Shown one piece after another: positions 1-12,738 of a stretch of DNA of 64,000 bases (positions are counted from its first letter, which is position 1; each line of letters begins with the position of its first letter). Source of the DNA: Leptospira interrogans. GTDB lineage: Bacteria; Spirochaetota; Leptospiria; Leptospirales; Leptospiraceae. The notes beneath the pieces are model-generated. The model saw nothing but the letters and a program-made list of their open reading frames with translations. It did not search any database and was not told where the DNA came from. Location: assembly GCF_900156205.1 (NCBI RefSeq), contig NZ_FTNA01000008.1, positions 26,018 through 90,017 on the forward strand, in the 5' to 3' direction. Both the position numbers and the translations under genes were made by a program.

Positions 1-165
1 TTACTAAACGCCGAACCTATCTTACTTAAAAAACGAATCCATTCTAAAAAAAGGTGATTTCTATTTATAAATTTATTTTCACCCAATCATTTACTTTTAA
101 AAATCGGACCGTCTTTTAAGTTCAAAATTCCTCTTCTAAGTTCAGCTTATAAAAGTCGTTCGAAG

Positions 166-1437
166 TTATACTGAATTTTCGATCTTATAGACTTTAATAG
201 GTTGAGATTTTCCTTTTACGGTAACTTCATCTAAAAAAGAATGTGTAAAACGGCTTGGATCTCTCAAAGAAGCAATCGTAACCTCACTCACAATGATCGA
301 ACATTTGAATTGTTTTGTAAGACCCTCAATTCTAGATGCAAGATTCACACTATCCCCGATCACTGTACCTTCCATACGATTTTCGTGACCTATAATTCCG
401 AGCATCAAATGACCCGTATGAATTCCTATACCAATATCAATTGGATCTTGATTTTCTTTCTGTCTAAGTTCATTGAATTGTTGAAGCGCTTTCATCATTG
501 CTAAAGCCGCTTCTACTGCGTTTTCTGCGCGAGCGGGAAAAATAGCCATAATCGCATCCCCAATAAACTTATCAATAAAACCGTTATGTTCTTTAATTAC
601 AGGAGCAATCATTCCCAAATAGTTATTGATAAACTGAAAGTTTTCACTCGGGGTCATCTTTTCGGAAATTGTAGTAAAACCGCGGATATCCGAAAACATC
701 ACAGTCATCAAACCTTCTGTTTGATCAGCCAATTGGGTCTCTAAAATCGATTTTTTACTCAGAAGAGAAAGAAGTTCCTTAGGTACAAATCGACTGTAAG
801 CTTCCGACAATTGTTGTTGTGTGTAATACGCTGCTGCGTTTTCAATGGCTACCGCAATCTGATTCCCGACTACGCTTAAAATTACTTCGTCTAAAAGTTT
901 AAAAGCATTCATCTCTGCACTTTCCACTGCAAAAACTCCGAGTAACTTGTCTTTGACAAGCAGTGGAATTGCGATTTGACTTTTTGCATCTTTCAAACCG
1001 GGAAGTTCTATTTGTTTTTCTTCTCTTCCCATGGATTGACCGATCTGTCCCGCATAACGCATCTGAGTCGTAATTCCGACCATACGCATGATTTTTTTTC
1101 TTTTAGCGACCACACCGATCACACCTTGGCCGAATTCAACCTTGGCTCCCACACCACCTTGTTCGTATCCACGGCTCGCCTTTACACTCAAAGTCTCCGT
1201 GCCTTCTTCCAGCATCAGAATCATAGCGTGTTTGAAGCCAAAAACTTCATCCATCACCTCCATGATTCGTTCAAAGATTTGCTCCAAATCAAGAGTATTG
1301 AGAATCTCCGCCGAAATGGACTGAATGATCTCTACTTCTCTTGTTTTTCGATGAAGTTTCTGATTGAGTTCCTCGATTCCTTTCTGGTTCTCTACGAATT
1401 GTTTTTTAAAATCCTCAACATCTTGATTATCGGACAC
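166..1437 (-). CDS. GAF-domain class III adenylate/guanylate cyclase
   Basis: A 423-residue soluble signalling protein expected to make cAMP (or cGMP) from a nucleoside triphosphate. Residues 5-45 look like a coiled coil, about 50-205 form a GAF sensor domain, and about 240-420 are a class III cyclase catalytic domain. The first metal-binding Asp is in SDIRGF and the second in FIGDAIMAIF. The Lys of DKFIGD and the Asp of VIGDSVNLASRIE are the adenine-specifying pair of adenylyl cyclases, and the Asn and Arg of the latter motif fit the transition-state residues. The start is GTG at 1437, with GGAG 8 bases upstream. Only 2 bases separate it from the upstream gene, so it is the last gene of a three-gene operon. 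The ligand of the GAF domain is unknown; flavin or redox sensing is only suggested by the neighbours. Confidence 0.9.
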   Translation of the reverse strand: MSDNQDVEDFKKQFVENQKGIEELNQKLHRKTREVEIIQSISAEILNTLDLEQIFERIMEVMDEVFGFKHAMILMLEEGTETLSVKASRGYEQGGVGAKVEFGQGVIGVVAKRKKIMRMVGITTQMRYAGQIGQSMGREEKQIELPGLKDAKSQIAIPLLVKDKLLGVFAVESAEMNAFKLLDEVILSVVGNQIAVAIENAAAYYTQQQLSEAYSRFVPKELLSLLSKKSILETQLADQTEGLMTVMFSDIRGFTTISEKMTPSENFQFINNYLGMIAPVIKEHNGFIDKFIGDAIMAIFPARAENAVEAALAMMKALQQFNELRQKENQDPIDIGIGIHTGHLMLGIIGHENRMEGTVIGDSVNLASRIEGLTKQFKCSIIVSEVTIASLRDPSRFTHSFLDEVTVKGKSQPIKVYKIENSV

Positions 1438-1439
1438 GA

Positions 1440-1844
1440 TTAAGACTCCTTAGCTTCCGTAAATTTCCGAACGGAACGTATTTCGAAAATATCTGCCGCT
1501 TTGAGTTTAAATACGTCACTCATACCGGACATAGACGCAATCGCTTCTAACTGCATTTCCATTGCATCGAAAAGTTCCCCTTCGGTTTCCGTTCTCTTAT
1601 AATAAATGTCAATCAGCCAAGGTTCTAGATTTTCTGGATTTAAAACTTGGATAATCGCGTATTTATTTTCCGTAACATTCTTATGCGTTTTACCAAAAAA
1701 TTGATTCGATATTGCCAAATGATCCGAATCTACTTGATACACTTGACTTACGATTGTGGCATTCGGAATTCCTTCTTTGGAACAAGTTACCATGATACTT
1801 GGAACAATACCTTGTAAACAAGGTTGTAATTCTTCTGGAATCAT
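1440..1844 (-). CDS. Pyridoxamine 5'-phosphate oxidase-like flavin split-barrel protein
   Basis: A 134-residue protein resembling the PNPOx-like split-barrel family, whose members bind FMN or a related cofactor. The N-terminal pattern (short hydrophobic strand, VTCSKEGIPNATIVSQV, then LAISNQFFGKTHKNV) is typical of that fold, while the C-terminal third is helical. It is too short to be a true PdxH and lacks its PLP-binding tail. The start ATG overlaps the stop of the upstream gene by four bases (ATGA), which implies translational coupling. The downstream gene is a GAF-cyclase, so this protein may be a small flavin sensor or reductase feeding a signalling output. That role is inference. Confidence 0.7.
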   Translation of the reverse strand: MIPEELQPCLQGIVPSIMVTCSKEGIPNATIVSQVYQVDSDHLAISNQFFGKTHKNVTENKYAIIQVLNPENLEPWLIDIYYKRTETEGELFDAMEMQLEAIASMSGMSDVFKLKAADIFEIRSVRKFTEAKES

Positions 1845-2308
1845 TTCAATTTTTCTCCTGCTTTAATTCCGGGTGATTGATCGAAAAGTTCTGATAGTTC
1901 AAACTTAACGGCAACCGACGGACGAATGATATACTTATTCCAACCTTCTCCCGCTTTGGGGCCGAAAAAAAGAGCGCTATTTTCCGCTCCCGATTCCCGA
2001 ACACTTTTCATCAATTCGTAATCCGCTTCCGTACAATCCTTAATTTCCTGAACAAGTCCTTTATATTGACGCGTTTTAAAGTTCGCCATATGAGCGACTG
2101 TTACTGCAATGAGCTTATTATCGTTTATATCCTTTAAACAAGGCTCGAAGATTACCTTCGGAACCATTACCGTCATAAATTTTTGATCTTCACTGATCCG
2201 AACCCCAAATGCACGTGCAAAATGAGGTTTTAATTCAGCGTCTCTTGTAGCAATACTGATCGATAAGGGTCCAACCAGATCACCCATTTCTTCTTGGGTC
2301 AAACTCAT
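1841..2308 (-). CDS. Second split-barrel (PNPOx-like) protein, first gene of cyclase operon
   Basis: A 155-residue protein opening the operon. The pattern PLSISIATRDAELKPHFARAFGV followed by two hydrophobic strands fits an FMN-binding split barrel, although I cannot see a diagnostic flavin motif. The start at 2308 has a good Shine-Dalgarno (GGAGG) about 10 bases upstream, and its stop overlaps the next start. Two consecutive divergent split-barrel genes could form a heterodimer, since the fold normally dimerises around two flavins at the interface. An ordinary pyridoxal-phosphate salvage function is unlikely given the length. Confidence 0.6.
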   Translation of the reverse strand: MSLTQEEMGDLVGPLSISIATRDAELKPHFARAFGVRISEDQKFMTVMVPKVIFEPCLKDINDNKLIAVTVAHMANFKTRQYKGLVQEIKDCTEADYELMKSVRESGAENSALFFGPKAGEGWNKYIIRPSVAVKFELSELFDQSPGIKAGEKLK

Positions 2309-3111
2309 ACTTTCTAAGCCTCCGATAAAAAAACAAATTTAGATTTCGTTTCAATGGTTCTAAAAAGATGGAAGTGAAATTTTTTAAAATCGTACAAACG
2401 ATCAACAAAAAACCGATTCGAATTTTGAATTACAAATTTTCGATATACTCACTCGTTTTTAGGGCCAAACAAATCCATCCTGAACTTGAAAATAGATTCG
2501 TAAATTAGGATAAAATCGAATTCGCTTTTTTTTAGCAAAATTTTATTCTTAAAAAGAATCCATTGGAAATTTCTTTTTATGATATTTGAATCCAATCGAC
2601 TTACCTCACTCTAATTTTACAAGAAAAACTATTTTAGAAAATCCATTTCCGTTTGAATCAGAACCTAAAAATAGAAATTCAAAGAATCCATTTTATGATC
2701 CAAGGATTGGTTATTTTCGAACGCAAATTCAATTTTCAAACCAAGATATTTATTTTTAGAAGAAACATTTCTATTTATAATTTCTAAAAAATACATTTAC
2801 TTGAACTTATATTTTCACTTTCTTTTCAACACCACAATCCGCTTAGAGTAAAAACATCTGAAATGACCCAAGTTCCTATAAAGTGTCACTTACCCAAACA
2901 CAAAACACCTTTATAAAATAAAAAAGTCTTAATCCTTCAAAAAATAGGATTTAAACGATTAGAATTCAAAAGAGAATTTTTAGGGAAGCCTACTCTATGA
3001 ACCTTTACCCATTGTAATAACCCTAAAAATGGAGTATGTTAAGTCCTATATTTTTCATTCCTTTTTCATTTACGAAACAACTTCCATTCTGTTTTCTGTA
3101 CATTAAATCCT
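2309..3111. other. Intergenic region between divergent genes, no gene seen
   Basis: This 800-bp AT-rich gap separates the cyclase operon from the carbamoyltransferase gene, which are divergently transcribed, so both promoters must lie here. I see no ORF of coding quality and no clear copy of the dispersed repeat families. Confidence 0.5.
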
Positions 3112-4047
3112 ATGTCCGAAAGTAACGTAAAACATCTGATTTCCTGGGAAGATTGGTCGGATTCAGAAATCCTAGATTTACTAGACTTTGCAATCCACGT
3201 AAAAAAAAATCGAGTGAACTACGCAGGCCATATGAGCGGACGATCCTTGGCCATGTTATTTCAAAAAACTTCTACAAGAACCAGAGTTTCTTTTGAAGTG
3301 GCTATGACAGAAATGGGAGGTCACGGAATTTATCTAGATTGGATGGCGTCTAATTTTCAGCTTTCTGATATAGATTTAGAAGCAAGATACCTTTCTAGAA
3401 ACGTTTCGGTAATTATGGCTCGTCTCAAAAAACACGAGGATCTTTTAACTATGAGAAACGGTTCTCAGGTACCATTGATCAACGGCTGTGATAACATGTT
3501 TCATCCTTGCCAGTCTCTCGCAGACATTATGACGATCGCACTTGATAAACCGGAAATTCCACTGAATCAAATTCAACTGACTTATATAGGAGTTCATAAC
3601 AACGTAGTCAATTCTCTCATCGGAATTACTTCGGCACTTGGAATCCGCCTTACACTAGTTACACCCATTGCAGAAAAAGAAAATATTCATTCTCAAACCG
3701 TAGAAAGAGCCAAAGCCAAAGGAACTCTTTCTTGGGAAGAAAATCTAAAAAAAGCGATTCAAAACGCAGACTACGTCTACACGGACACTTGGTTGGATAT
3801 GGAATTTTTTAATGATCCTTCCTATGCAGATAAAAAGAAACAAAGAATGGAACTTATGATGCCTTACCAGATCAATTCCTCTCTATTAGAAAAAACAAAC
3901 GCAAAAGTTATGCATGATATGCCGATTCACGCGGGTTACGAAATTACAAGAGAAGTTGTACTCGGCCCTAGATCCATCATTTTTCAGCAGGCAGAAAATC
4001 GTTTAGACGCTCAGAAAGCAGTCATTCTAAAACTACTCGAAGCTTGA
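3112..4047 (+). CDS. argF: Ornithine carbamoyltransferase-family protein (substrate uncertain)
   Basis: A 311-residue protein of the aspartate/ornithine transcarbamylase family. The carbamoyl-phosphate loop is intact as FQKTSTRTRVSFE (about residues 50-62), and HPCQSLADIMTI (about 131-142) is the second conserved phosphate and carbamoyl motif. The amino-acid-binding half is atypical. The usual HCLP motif near the C-terminus reads HDMP, and the DVWxSMG loop reads DTWLDMEFF. These positions contact ornithine in classical enzymes. The family is certain, and the product is likely to serve arginine biosynthesis, but the acceptor may be a modified ornithine or another amine. The start at 3112 is supported by the family N-terminus (KHLISWEDWSDSEI). 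A CitE-like gene follows on the same strand. Confidence 0.8.
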   Translation: MSESNVKHLISWEDWSDSEILDLLDFAIHVKKNRVNYAGHMSGRSLAMLFQKTSTRTRVSFEVAMTEMGGHGIYLDWMASNFQLSDIDLEARYLSRNVSVIMARLKKHEDLLTMRNGSQVPLINGCDNMFHPCQSLADIMTIALDKPEIPLNQIQLTYIGVHNNVVNSLIGITSALGIRLTLVTPIAEKENIHSQTVERAKAKGTLSWEENLKKAIQNADYVYTDTWLDMEFFNDPSYADKKKQRMELMMPYQINSSLLEKTNAKVMHDMPIHAGYEITREVVLGPRSIIFQQAENRLDAQKAVILKLLEA

Positions 4048-4186
4048 CCTACTGAAAATCGATTTACATAGTCCCGCATTTCCGAAATCTGTATTTAGTT
4101 AAATACTTTTCAACTTCACTTACAGGCTCACCGTTTTCAATCCGAGCGATGTGAGGTTGGAACAAATCAGAATTAAAGGTACTTCC

Positions 4187-5179
<993 letters not shown>

Positions 5180-5206
5180 TTCTAATTTTAGAATTTCCTA
5201 AATTAC

Positions 5207-5235
5207 AAAAGCCGCAATTACTTGCGGCTTTTTTT
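5207..5235 (+). terminator. Rho-independent terminator after the CitE-like gene
   Basis: The inverted repeat AAAAGCCGCAA / TTGCGGCTTTT with a TTAC loop is followed by a run of T. It lies 28 bases after the stop codon of the CitE-like gene and is one of the clearest terminators in the window. Confidence 0.9.
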
Positions 5236-6157
5236 ATGAAACGAGTTTTAGATAGAAAAATTGAATCCAATACATTAAATTTTTATAAAATATTTTCTTT
5301 ATAGATTCATCGCTACTCATCCTATAAAATTAAGTTTCTAAATGTTTACCACAAAGTTCGTTTTACGTAAATTCGATAGAATCCAATACAAAAACGATTG
5401 AAGCATAGATGCTCTTTCAAATTCAGCGTATCACTCCCTGAATGCCGATCTTTAGAGAAGTATTTTCGCTGAGTTTTTTGTGTCATTCAAAGCAACTCAA
5501 GCGCTTCACTTCTATGGACGCTCGACAGATCGTGTTCTATAATCAATTGAAACTAAAGACGAAATACTGTATTAACTTGAATTCGGTGTAAGAAATCCGT
5601 TTTATCCTAAGTCAATTTTTTCGTAAAAAATAAATTGTGGGAACTACTAGGAAATACAAAAAGAATCATCGTCCAATCAGATTTTTGCACAAAACCGCTG
5701 TTTTGCGGCCATCATCAAAATTTAAATTCCATTTTAACGTAAGTGTGGTGTAAAAAAAAAATTCTTAAAAGTATGAGTTCCTACAATTTTAGAATTGGTT
5801 CGTAAAATCGTGATTTGTAATAGTTCCTACATCATTTTACAAACAAACCTAAGTTTTTGTGTAGTTCCCATATTTGAATACAACAGATTCAATTGTTATA
5901 TAAACTTCTACTTTATAAATTGTGGGAGTTCCCACATTTAAAGAATCAGTCTGCAAAGTTCAGATTTCAATTCTTTTCAGAATCATGGACTCCTCTACGC
6001 GAACCCACATAAAACTATGCAAAAGAATTAGTACGAGGTTTGGGAGAACCTTTGCACGAGCGGTCTCAGAACTGAAATGACAAAGCAAATGTATCGGAGT
6101 GAGGATTGCATTAGTAATCCTGAATGAATCAAAAAATCGTAATTAGGTGAAATATAC
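5236..6157. repeat. Intergenic block of dispersed repeats (families R3 and R4)
   Basis: This 920-bp gap has no credible gene. From about 5640 to 6006 it holds a copy of repeat family R3, recognised by motifs such as AGTTCCTACAATTTTAGAAT, AAAATCGTGATTTGTA and the palindrome TGTGGGAGTTCCCACA. From about 5410 to 5580 it holds R4-like sequence (GACAGATCG, GAAACTAAAGACGAAATA). Similar text recurs elsewhere in the window, for example at 25455-25672 and 46775-46975. Confidence 0.7.
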
Positions 6158-6178
6158 TCAATCTAAGCCTGTAACCAA

Positions 6179-6734
<556 letters not shown>

Positions 6735-6738
6735 AATG

Positions 6739-6768
6739 TTGGTATAACCATAGTCATACCAATGTCAA
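6739..6768 (-). promoter_or_regulatory. Probable chpIK promoter with operator palindrome
   Basis: On the minus strand TTGACA (6768-6763) is separated by 16 bases from TATACC (6746-6741), a plausible sigma-70 promoter. The inverted repeat TTGGTAT-N10-ATACCAA (6739-6762) covers the spacer and the -10 box, the usual place for a ribbon-helix-helix antitoxin operator. The predicted transcription start falls at or next to the chpI ATG (6734-6732), and I see no Shine-Dalgarno, so the mRNA may be leaderless. Confidence 0.6.
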
Positions 6769-7549
6769 CTTTAAAATAAACTGATTTTTGTTTCGAGATA
6801 TGCTGCCTATGAACATTTATATTAAAGTTGTTGAAAAATTAATTCTCCATCTGTTTCCGTTAAATTGAAATAGACAATTAAAGCAATTTTGCTGATCTAC
6901 ATTATGCGATTTTTCAACAACTCTATTAATTACATTTTCCACTAAGAACTTGAAACACCGACTTGCAGAGCAACCATAGCGATGCATTGAATTTAAGGAG
7001 GTACTTGCTGGTTACTTGGAACGGCCTTTCCTTTAGGAAGTGAGATTGAGATTCACAAAAATGTGGGATATTACTAAGAAAATTTAACGAGACTAGAACA
7101 GTTAAATAGAATTCAATTTTAATGATTCATATCAAAAAATGTGAGAACTACTACTAAACTGAGTAGGAGAGACATGATTCAAACACTCTAGAAAAAATGA
7201 AAATTGTAGGGATTCACACGTTTTTTAAAATTCTTTAAAAAGATTTTAAGAAAACATACTTTTATTGATCATTGAATGTGAGTTTAAAATAAAAACTGAA
7301 TATTTCTAAAAGATGAGTTATCGCAAATAAAAGTTTTTGAACAGGTTTTCTACGACTCGAACATACTACGATTCACTTGTTTCAAAAATTAGAATGTAGG
7401 ATCTACTTCGAAAAAGCGAATAACTTTAGATTGGACACAATTTTTAAAAACTCTTTCATCTTTACAAAATCAATCATCCATTTTTGGAACTATTTTCATA
7501 CGTACACAAGTATACCTTAAAGTAGTTCCTACATATTGAAAAGCCAAAG
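6769..7549. repeat. Intergenic region with one R1 element and R2/R5 sequence
   Basis: No gene is seen in 780 bp. An R1 MITE-like element lies at 6822-6926, an R2-like fragment at about 7061-7110 (ATGTGGGATATTACTAAG, TTTAACGAGACTAGAAC), and a degenerate R5 copy at 7351-7513, bounded by TACGACTCGAACATA and TTTTCATACGTACACAAGTA. Confidence 0.65.
6822..6926 (+). repeat. R1 MITE-like element, copy 1
   Basis: A 105-bp non-coding element with terminal inverted repeats: AAGTTGTTGAAAAATTAATT at the left, and TTTTTCAACAACTCTA at the right. It shares its interior (CTCCATCTGTTTCCGTT, GCAATTTTG) with six other copies in the window. Confidence 0.75.
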
Positions 7550-7846
7550 TTACTTTTTCTTACGTCTGCTACTGGCCGCTTTAATCGTTTTAGATTTTTT
7601 CTCAAAACCGTCATGTTTGTCATCAAATTGAAAATAAAACTCGAGAGATTTACCTAAGATTTTGAAAATTCTCCAGAATTCAACAACATCTAATCTGCGT
7701 TCGCCCGATTCAATTTTGGAAATATAAGATTGAGGTTCACCCAAGCGATTGGCAACTTCAAGTTGAGTAAGATGGGCGTCTTTTCTGGCAGCGATTAAAT
7801 TTTTACAAAAAATTTTCGCTTCGCGTGAATGAAGTGATTTAAACAA
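7550..7846 (-). CDS. Small XRE-family helix-turn-helix regulator
   Basis: A 98-residue protein. Residues about 13-70 form a Cro/CI-type helix-turn-helix ([34 protein letters not shown]) with the usual second-helix and recognition-helix pattern. The tail ends in a basic stretch (SSRRKKK). It stands alone; no HipA-like or RelE-like partner is adjacent, although many such proteins are antitoxins or phage-type repressors. It may be a lone remnant of a toxin-antitoxin or prophage module. Confidence 0.85.
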   Translation of the reverse strand: MFKSLHSREAKIFCKNLIAARKDAHLTQLEVANRLGEPQSYISKIESGERRLDVVEFWRIFKILGKSLEFYFQFDDKHDGFEKKSKTIKAASSRRKKK

Positions 7847-8709
7847 AACGAAGAAATTCTACATTCTGGAATAGAATATACCAAAATGGGATATTTTCAG
7901 GCTGAACGTATCAATAATCATAGAACTTGTGAATTCTAACTCTCTTTAAAACTTTGAATATTATAAATTGAAAAAGTTCTGTGTTTGGAATCTTATAGAA
8001 TGGAGGTCAAGTCGCTAAAACGAAAAGCAGTTTGTAATTTGGTCTTTTCAGAAATGTACAAAAATAAAACCTACTTTTCAAATTACGGATCTAAATTTCT
8101 TCGAACAGAACCAGAAAAAAGAAACAATTTAACACCTAACAATAAAAATGCGATTTATCATTTACTTAAATTCAAAATAACAGAACAACTTTTTACGAAT
8201 TATTACTTAAATCTTAACTATTACATAAAGCAATATTTCTCAATCGGGGTTTATTTTAAAATTTATGTTACTCTACTGATTTCTACAAAATCGAGAATCT
8301 TAAATTTTTATTACAAAACCTTGTTCCAAAACAAAATATTCGGTACTCTTTTATATAGTTCTGGGCAATATACAAGAATCCATAGAATACAAAAGGTTTT
8401 ACACCTATCGAACCTTAGACGTGTAACTATTACTACAGCTCAATACTTGCAGGTTTAGATTTTTGTTCAGCAATTAGAATACAATTCGAATTTTTAAATA
8501 GATATTCACGTATACTTTTGAATCTCAAAAAAATATAAACTAGATTGTAAACGTAAAGTTTTAACATAGAACATGCGTTAGTTGACATGAAATTCAACTT
8601 ACAAATTGAACTTCTATGATAGATTGACATATAAAATCAAAAACTATGGCTAGAATCAGCTCTTTAAAATCCTACATAAATGAATTTTACATCTAACGAG
8701 TTACAAATT

Positions 8710-8883
8710 TACTACTCTTACGCATAAAAATAATACTACGTTGAATTTATTTAAAAACTTAGAATGTAGGATCTTCTTCAAAAAACTAACCATTCCGGGT
8801 CAGACGCAATTTTTAAATATTTCTACATCTTCGGTAAAATCGACCGTTAACTTTTAGCGCTATTTTTATACATACGAGTAGTA
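8710..8883 (+). repeat. R5 inverted-repeat element, copy with intact ends
   Basis: A 174-bp non-coding element. The left end TACTACTCTTACGCATAAAA and the right end, whose complement reads TACTACTCGTATGTATAAAA, form an imperfect 23-bp terminal inverted repeat. Internal motifs (CTTAGAATGTAGGATC, AAAATCGACCGTTAA) recur in the copies at 18701-18857, 7351-7513 and 47128-47304. Confidence 0.75.
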
Positions 8884-8924
8884 AACCTAAGAATCTTACT
8901 TATAAAAGTGAGTTCAAAATTTAT

Positions 8925-9020
8925 TAGAGTTGTTGAAAAATTTCATATTGAAGATTAGAAAAATTGCTTCAATCGCCCGTTTCAATACAACGAAAACCAA
9001 TGGAGAACTTATATTATTAA
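8925..9020 (-). repeat. Degenerate R1 element, copy 2
   Basis: It starts with the R1 terminus TAGAGTTGTTGAAAAATTTC and carries the inverse-orientation interior (ATTGCTTCAAT, CAACGAAAACCAATGGAGAA). The far end is disrupted after GGAGAAC, so the right boundary is unclear. Confidence 0.5.
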
Positions 9021-9099
9021 AGTTTAAATTATCGAAAAATTTATTTGTTAGTAGAATCGTCTAAAATCGTGGATTGCAACAAAACAGAGAAAAATACAC

Positions 9100-11082
9100 C
9101 TAACGAAGGTAACCAGAGTAATACAATTTATCGTAAACCTTTCCTTCAATAAAAATTTTGAGAAGATCTTGATCTACGTGATTTTCCCTTGCTTCCATTT
9201 GTAAAATATCTAGAGCTCTTTCTATAGGAACGGCTCTTTTATAGGGACGATCTTTATCCGTAAGTGCATCAAATATATCGGAGATCGCCATAATTTTAGA
9301 TTGAATTGGAATAGAATCAGCTGTAAGTCCTCTAGGATAACCGGTCCCATCCAATTTTTCATGATGCGCATGTGCAATGGAAGGAACCATTTTTAGATCT
9401 CCAGTCCAAGGAATTTTACTTAAAAACTGAAACGTATGTTCCACATGAGATTCAATTTCTTTTCTTTCAGCAAAATCCAAAGATCCTTTTTTGATCGTCA
9501 AAAAACCAAATTCGTAAGGAGAAATCAAAGACAACTTTTCTCCACCTGTAGTAGAATAATTTACTTTTGCAATTTCTTCCAATTTTTGAAAATTAGATTC
9601 TTCTAATATAGAAGGCTCATTGGAATCGACAACGATCTGAAACATTTGATCTAACTTTTGATATTCTACCTTAAGTTCAAATTCCAGAGAAGTCTCATAA
9701 TCGGCAAAACCTACCGCCCCGTGTTTTTTTAAATAATCCGTCTTTTTCTGAAGAATTCTAGATTCTATGTCTTTTTTAATATATTCAAATCTCCAACGGA
9801 TCAACTCAAGTTCATAGTCTTCCAGCTTTTTGGATTTGACCAAAACCTTTTCTCGAACCCCCACTTTTCCAAAATCATGAAGCAATGAAGCATAACGTAT
9901 TTCTTTGATCTGTTCTTTCGAAAACTTGGTATTTTTATATTTACCTTCTCTGATCAAATCCACCGTTTCAGCCAAACCAACCGTAAGTACGGCTACACGA
10001 AATGAATGCCCACTTGTTGTTGGATCTCTGGATTCGATCGCATTTACGGACGCAGTCACAAAACCTTCGAAAAGAGCTTCGATCTCCTGTAAAAGATGAT
10101 TATTTTGAATCGCAACCGCAGCCTGTCCCGCCACACCCATCACAAGTTGAGCAGAATAATCGTCAAAAGGAAATACGTCATTCCCTCTCATTTGTTCAAG
10201 AGTCAGTTTTTGATTAAAGTTTCTCTTCTTATTAATAAGTTGAATGACACCTACAACTTCGTTTCTATGATTTTTCATAGGAACAACGAGCATGGACTTA
10301 GTATGATAATTAGAAAGAACATCGAAATTTCTGTTGAATTTATATTCCGAATCTTCCGGTAAATTGTAAACGTCTGGAATATTTAAAATTTTTCCGGTTG
10401 CTGCAACATAACCCGCAACACTGGATTTATTAATCGGAAGTAAAAATTCTTCCGTATCAATATCCATAGAAGAAATTTTAAACCTAAGATTACGAACCAA
10501 ACCTAGTTCATCTTTTTCAACGAGATATAAAGAACCCGAATCGGCGATCGCAATTTCCCTAGCGCTAAAAATAATTTCTCGAAGAAGTTTATTGATGTCT
10601 TTTTCATCGGCAAGGCTAATCCCTACTCTAGTCAGTTTAGAAATTTCATACTTAGTAGTATTCACCTTGTGTTGAAGATCAAACTGATCTGTAATCATTT
10701 GAAGTTGGGTGAACGCATTCAAAAAGGTTTTGTTAAAAACCATATCTGAAGAAGATTCCGGTAAAACTGAAAAAATTAATTCCTCTTCGATTTTTAAATC
10801 TTCCGAATGAACGTAATCTAAATTTTCGTTTAAAATAAAACGACTTAAGATCAGAGGATTTCTTTGAAATTGTTGATGAATTTCTTTTTGAGTTTTTTTG
10901 AGATCGGAAACGGTTAAATAAAAAATAACATTCAAAAACCCACTAGAATTTCGAAATAGCTCAGACTGAAAAAATTCCTTAAAATCTAAAAATTCAATTT
11001 CTAAACGACTAATAATTGGACCTAACCTTTTAACGATCGAATCTAGGTCGGTGACAATGTATTTAGGGAATTTCGGTTTCAT
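9100..11082 (-). CDS. GAF-domain HD-GYP cyclic-di-GMP phosphodiesterase-like protein
   Basis: A 660-residue signalling protein. A unique N-terminal region (1-145) is followed by a GAF domain (about 150-340) and an HD-GYP domain (about 350-650). The HD-GYP hallmarks are present: [32 protein letters not shown] and [17 protein letters not shown]. It should therefore hydrolyse cyclic di-GMP. Unusually, about 150 residues rich in charged coiled-coil sequence are inserted between the HD motif and the GYP motif, where typical proteins have roughly 60. It lies downstream of flgE on the same strand with a 234-bp gap, suggesting a link to motility control. The start ATG is inside a perfect 13-bp hairpin. 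Confidence 0.9.
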   Translation of the reverse strand: MKPKFPKYIVTDLDSIVKRLGPIISRLEIEFLDFKEFFQSELFRNSSGFLNVIFYLTVSDLKKTQKEIHQQFQRNPLILSRFILNENLDYVHSEDLKIEEELIFSVLPESSSDMVFNKTFLNAFTQLQMITDQFDLQHKVNTTKYEISKLTRVGISLADEKDINKLLREIIFSAREIAIADSGSLYLVEKDELGLVRNLRFKISSMDIDTEEFLLPINKSSVAGYVAATGKILNIPDVYNLPEDSEYKFNRNFDVLSNYHTKSMLVVPMKNHRNEVVGVIQLINKKRNFNQKLTLEQMRGNDVFPFDDYSAQLVMGVAGQAAVAIQNNHLLQEIEALFEGFVTASVNAIESRDPTTSGHSFRVAVLTVGLAETVDLIREGKYKNTKFSKEQIKEIRYASLLHDFGKVGVREKVLVKSKKLEDYELELIRWRFEYIKKDIESRILQKKTDYLKKHGAVGFADYETSLEFELKVEYQKLDQMFQIVVDSNEPSILEESNFQKLEEIAKVNYSTTGGEKLSLISPYEFGFLTIKKGSLDFAERKEIESHVEHTFQFLSKIPWTGDLKMVPSIAHAHHEKLDGTGYPRGLTADSIPIQSKIMAISDIFDALTDKDRPYKRAVPIERALDILQMEARENHVDQDLLKIFIEGKVYDKLYYSGYLR

Positions 11083-11104
11083 TGATCAGGAATCAATGAA
11101 ACCG
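11074..11104 (-). promoter_or_regulatory. Perfect 13-bp inverted repeat enclosing the HD-GYP start codon
   Basis: The arms CGGTTTCATTGAT (11074-11086) and ATCAATGAAACCG (11092-11104) pair perfectly around a 5-base loop. The ATG of the HD-GYP gene (11082-11080) lies inside one arm and no Shine-Dalgarno is visible in front. In RNA this would bury the start codon, and in DNA it could be an operator. Confidence 0.6.
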
Positions 11105-11316
11105 TACAGGAAATATATGGGAAAGATAATTTTTTTCCTAACTTTGCAAAAAGGAAACGAAATCTATAACTTGAAATGAAAAAAGTTAAAATTCCTCTCC
11201 GACTTAAAGCATATCACAAAACTTTTCTTGAATTTACTAAAACGAGTATATCGCTTAAGGAAATTCTGAATCAGTTATTATGTCAGCCAGTCGAAGAGTA
11301 AATCATTTAAAAAAGT

Positions 11317-12731
<1,415 letters not shown>

Positions 12732-12738
12732 ACTTTGT

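Larger units (their letters stand above)
7847..9099. other. Intergenic region; weak ORF and repeats only
   Basis: An open frame at 7985-8458 on the plus strand has 157 codons, but its composition (Tyr, Asn, Lys and Ile rich, no family pattern, no ribosome site) looks non-coding. An R5 element with 23-bp terminal inverted repeats lies at 8710-8883. A degenerate R1 copy in inverse orientation starts at 8925. Confidence 0.55.

Noticed and set aside
7985..8458. 157-codon open frame on the plus strand
   Set aside because: It is AT-driven, rich in Tyr/Asn/Lys, has no ribosome-binding site and matches no family pattern, so it looks like a chance open frame between repeats.
11176..11301. 41-codon frame (MKKVKIPLRLKAYHK) between flgE and the HD-GYP gene
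   Set aside because: Coding-like text but no Shine-Dalgarno and opposite to both flanking genes. It cannot be supported without expression data.
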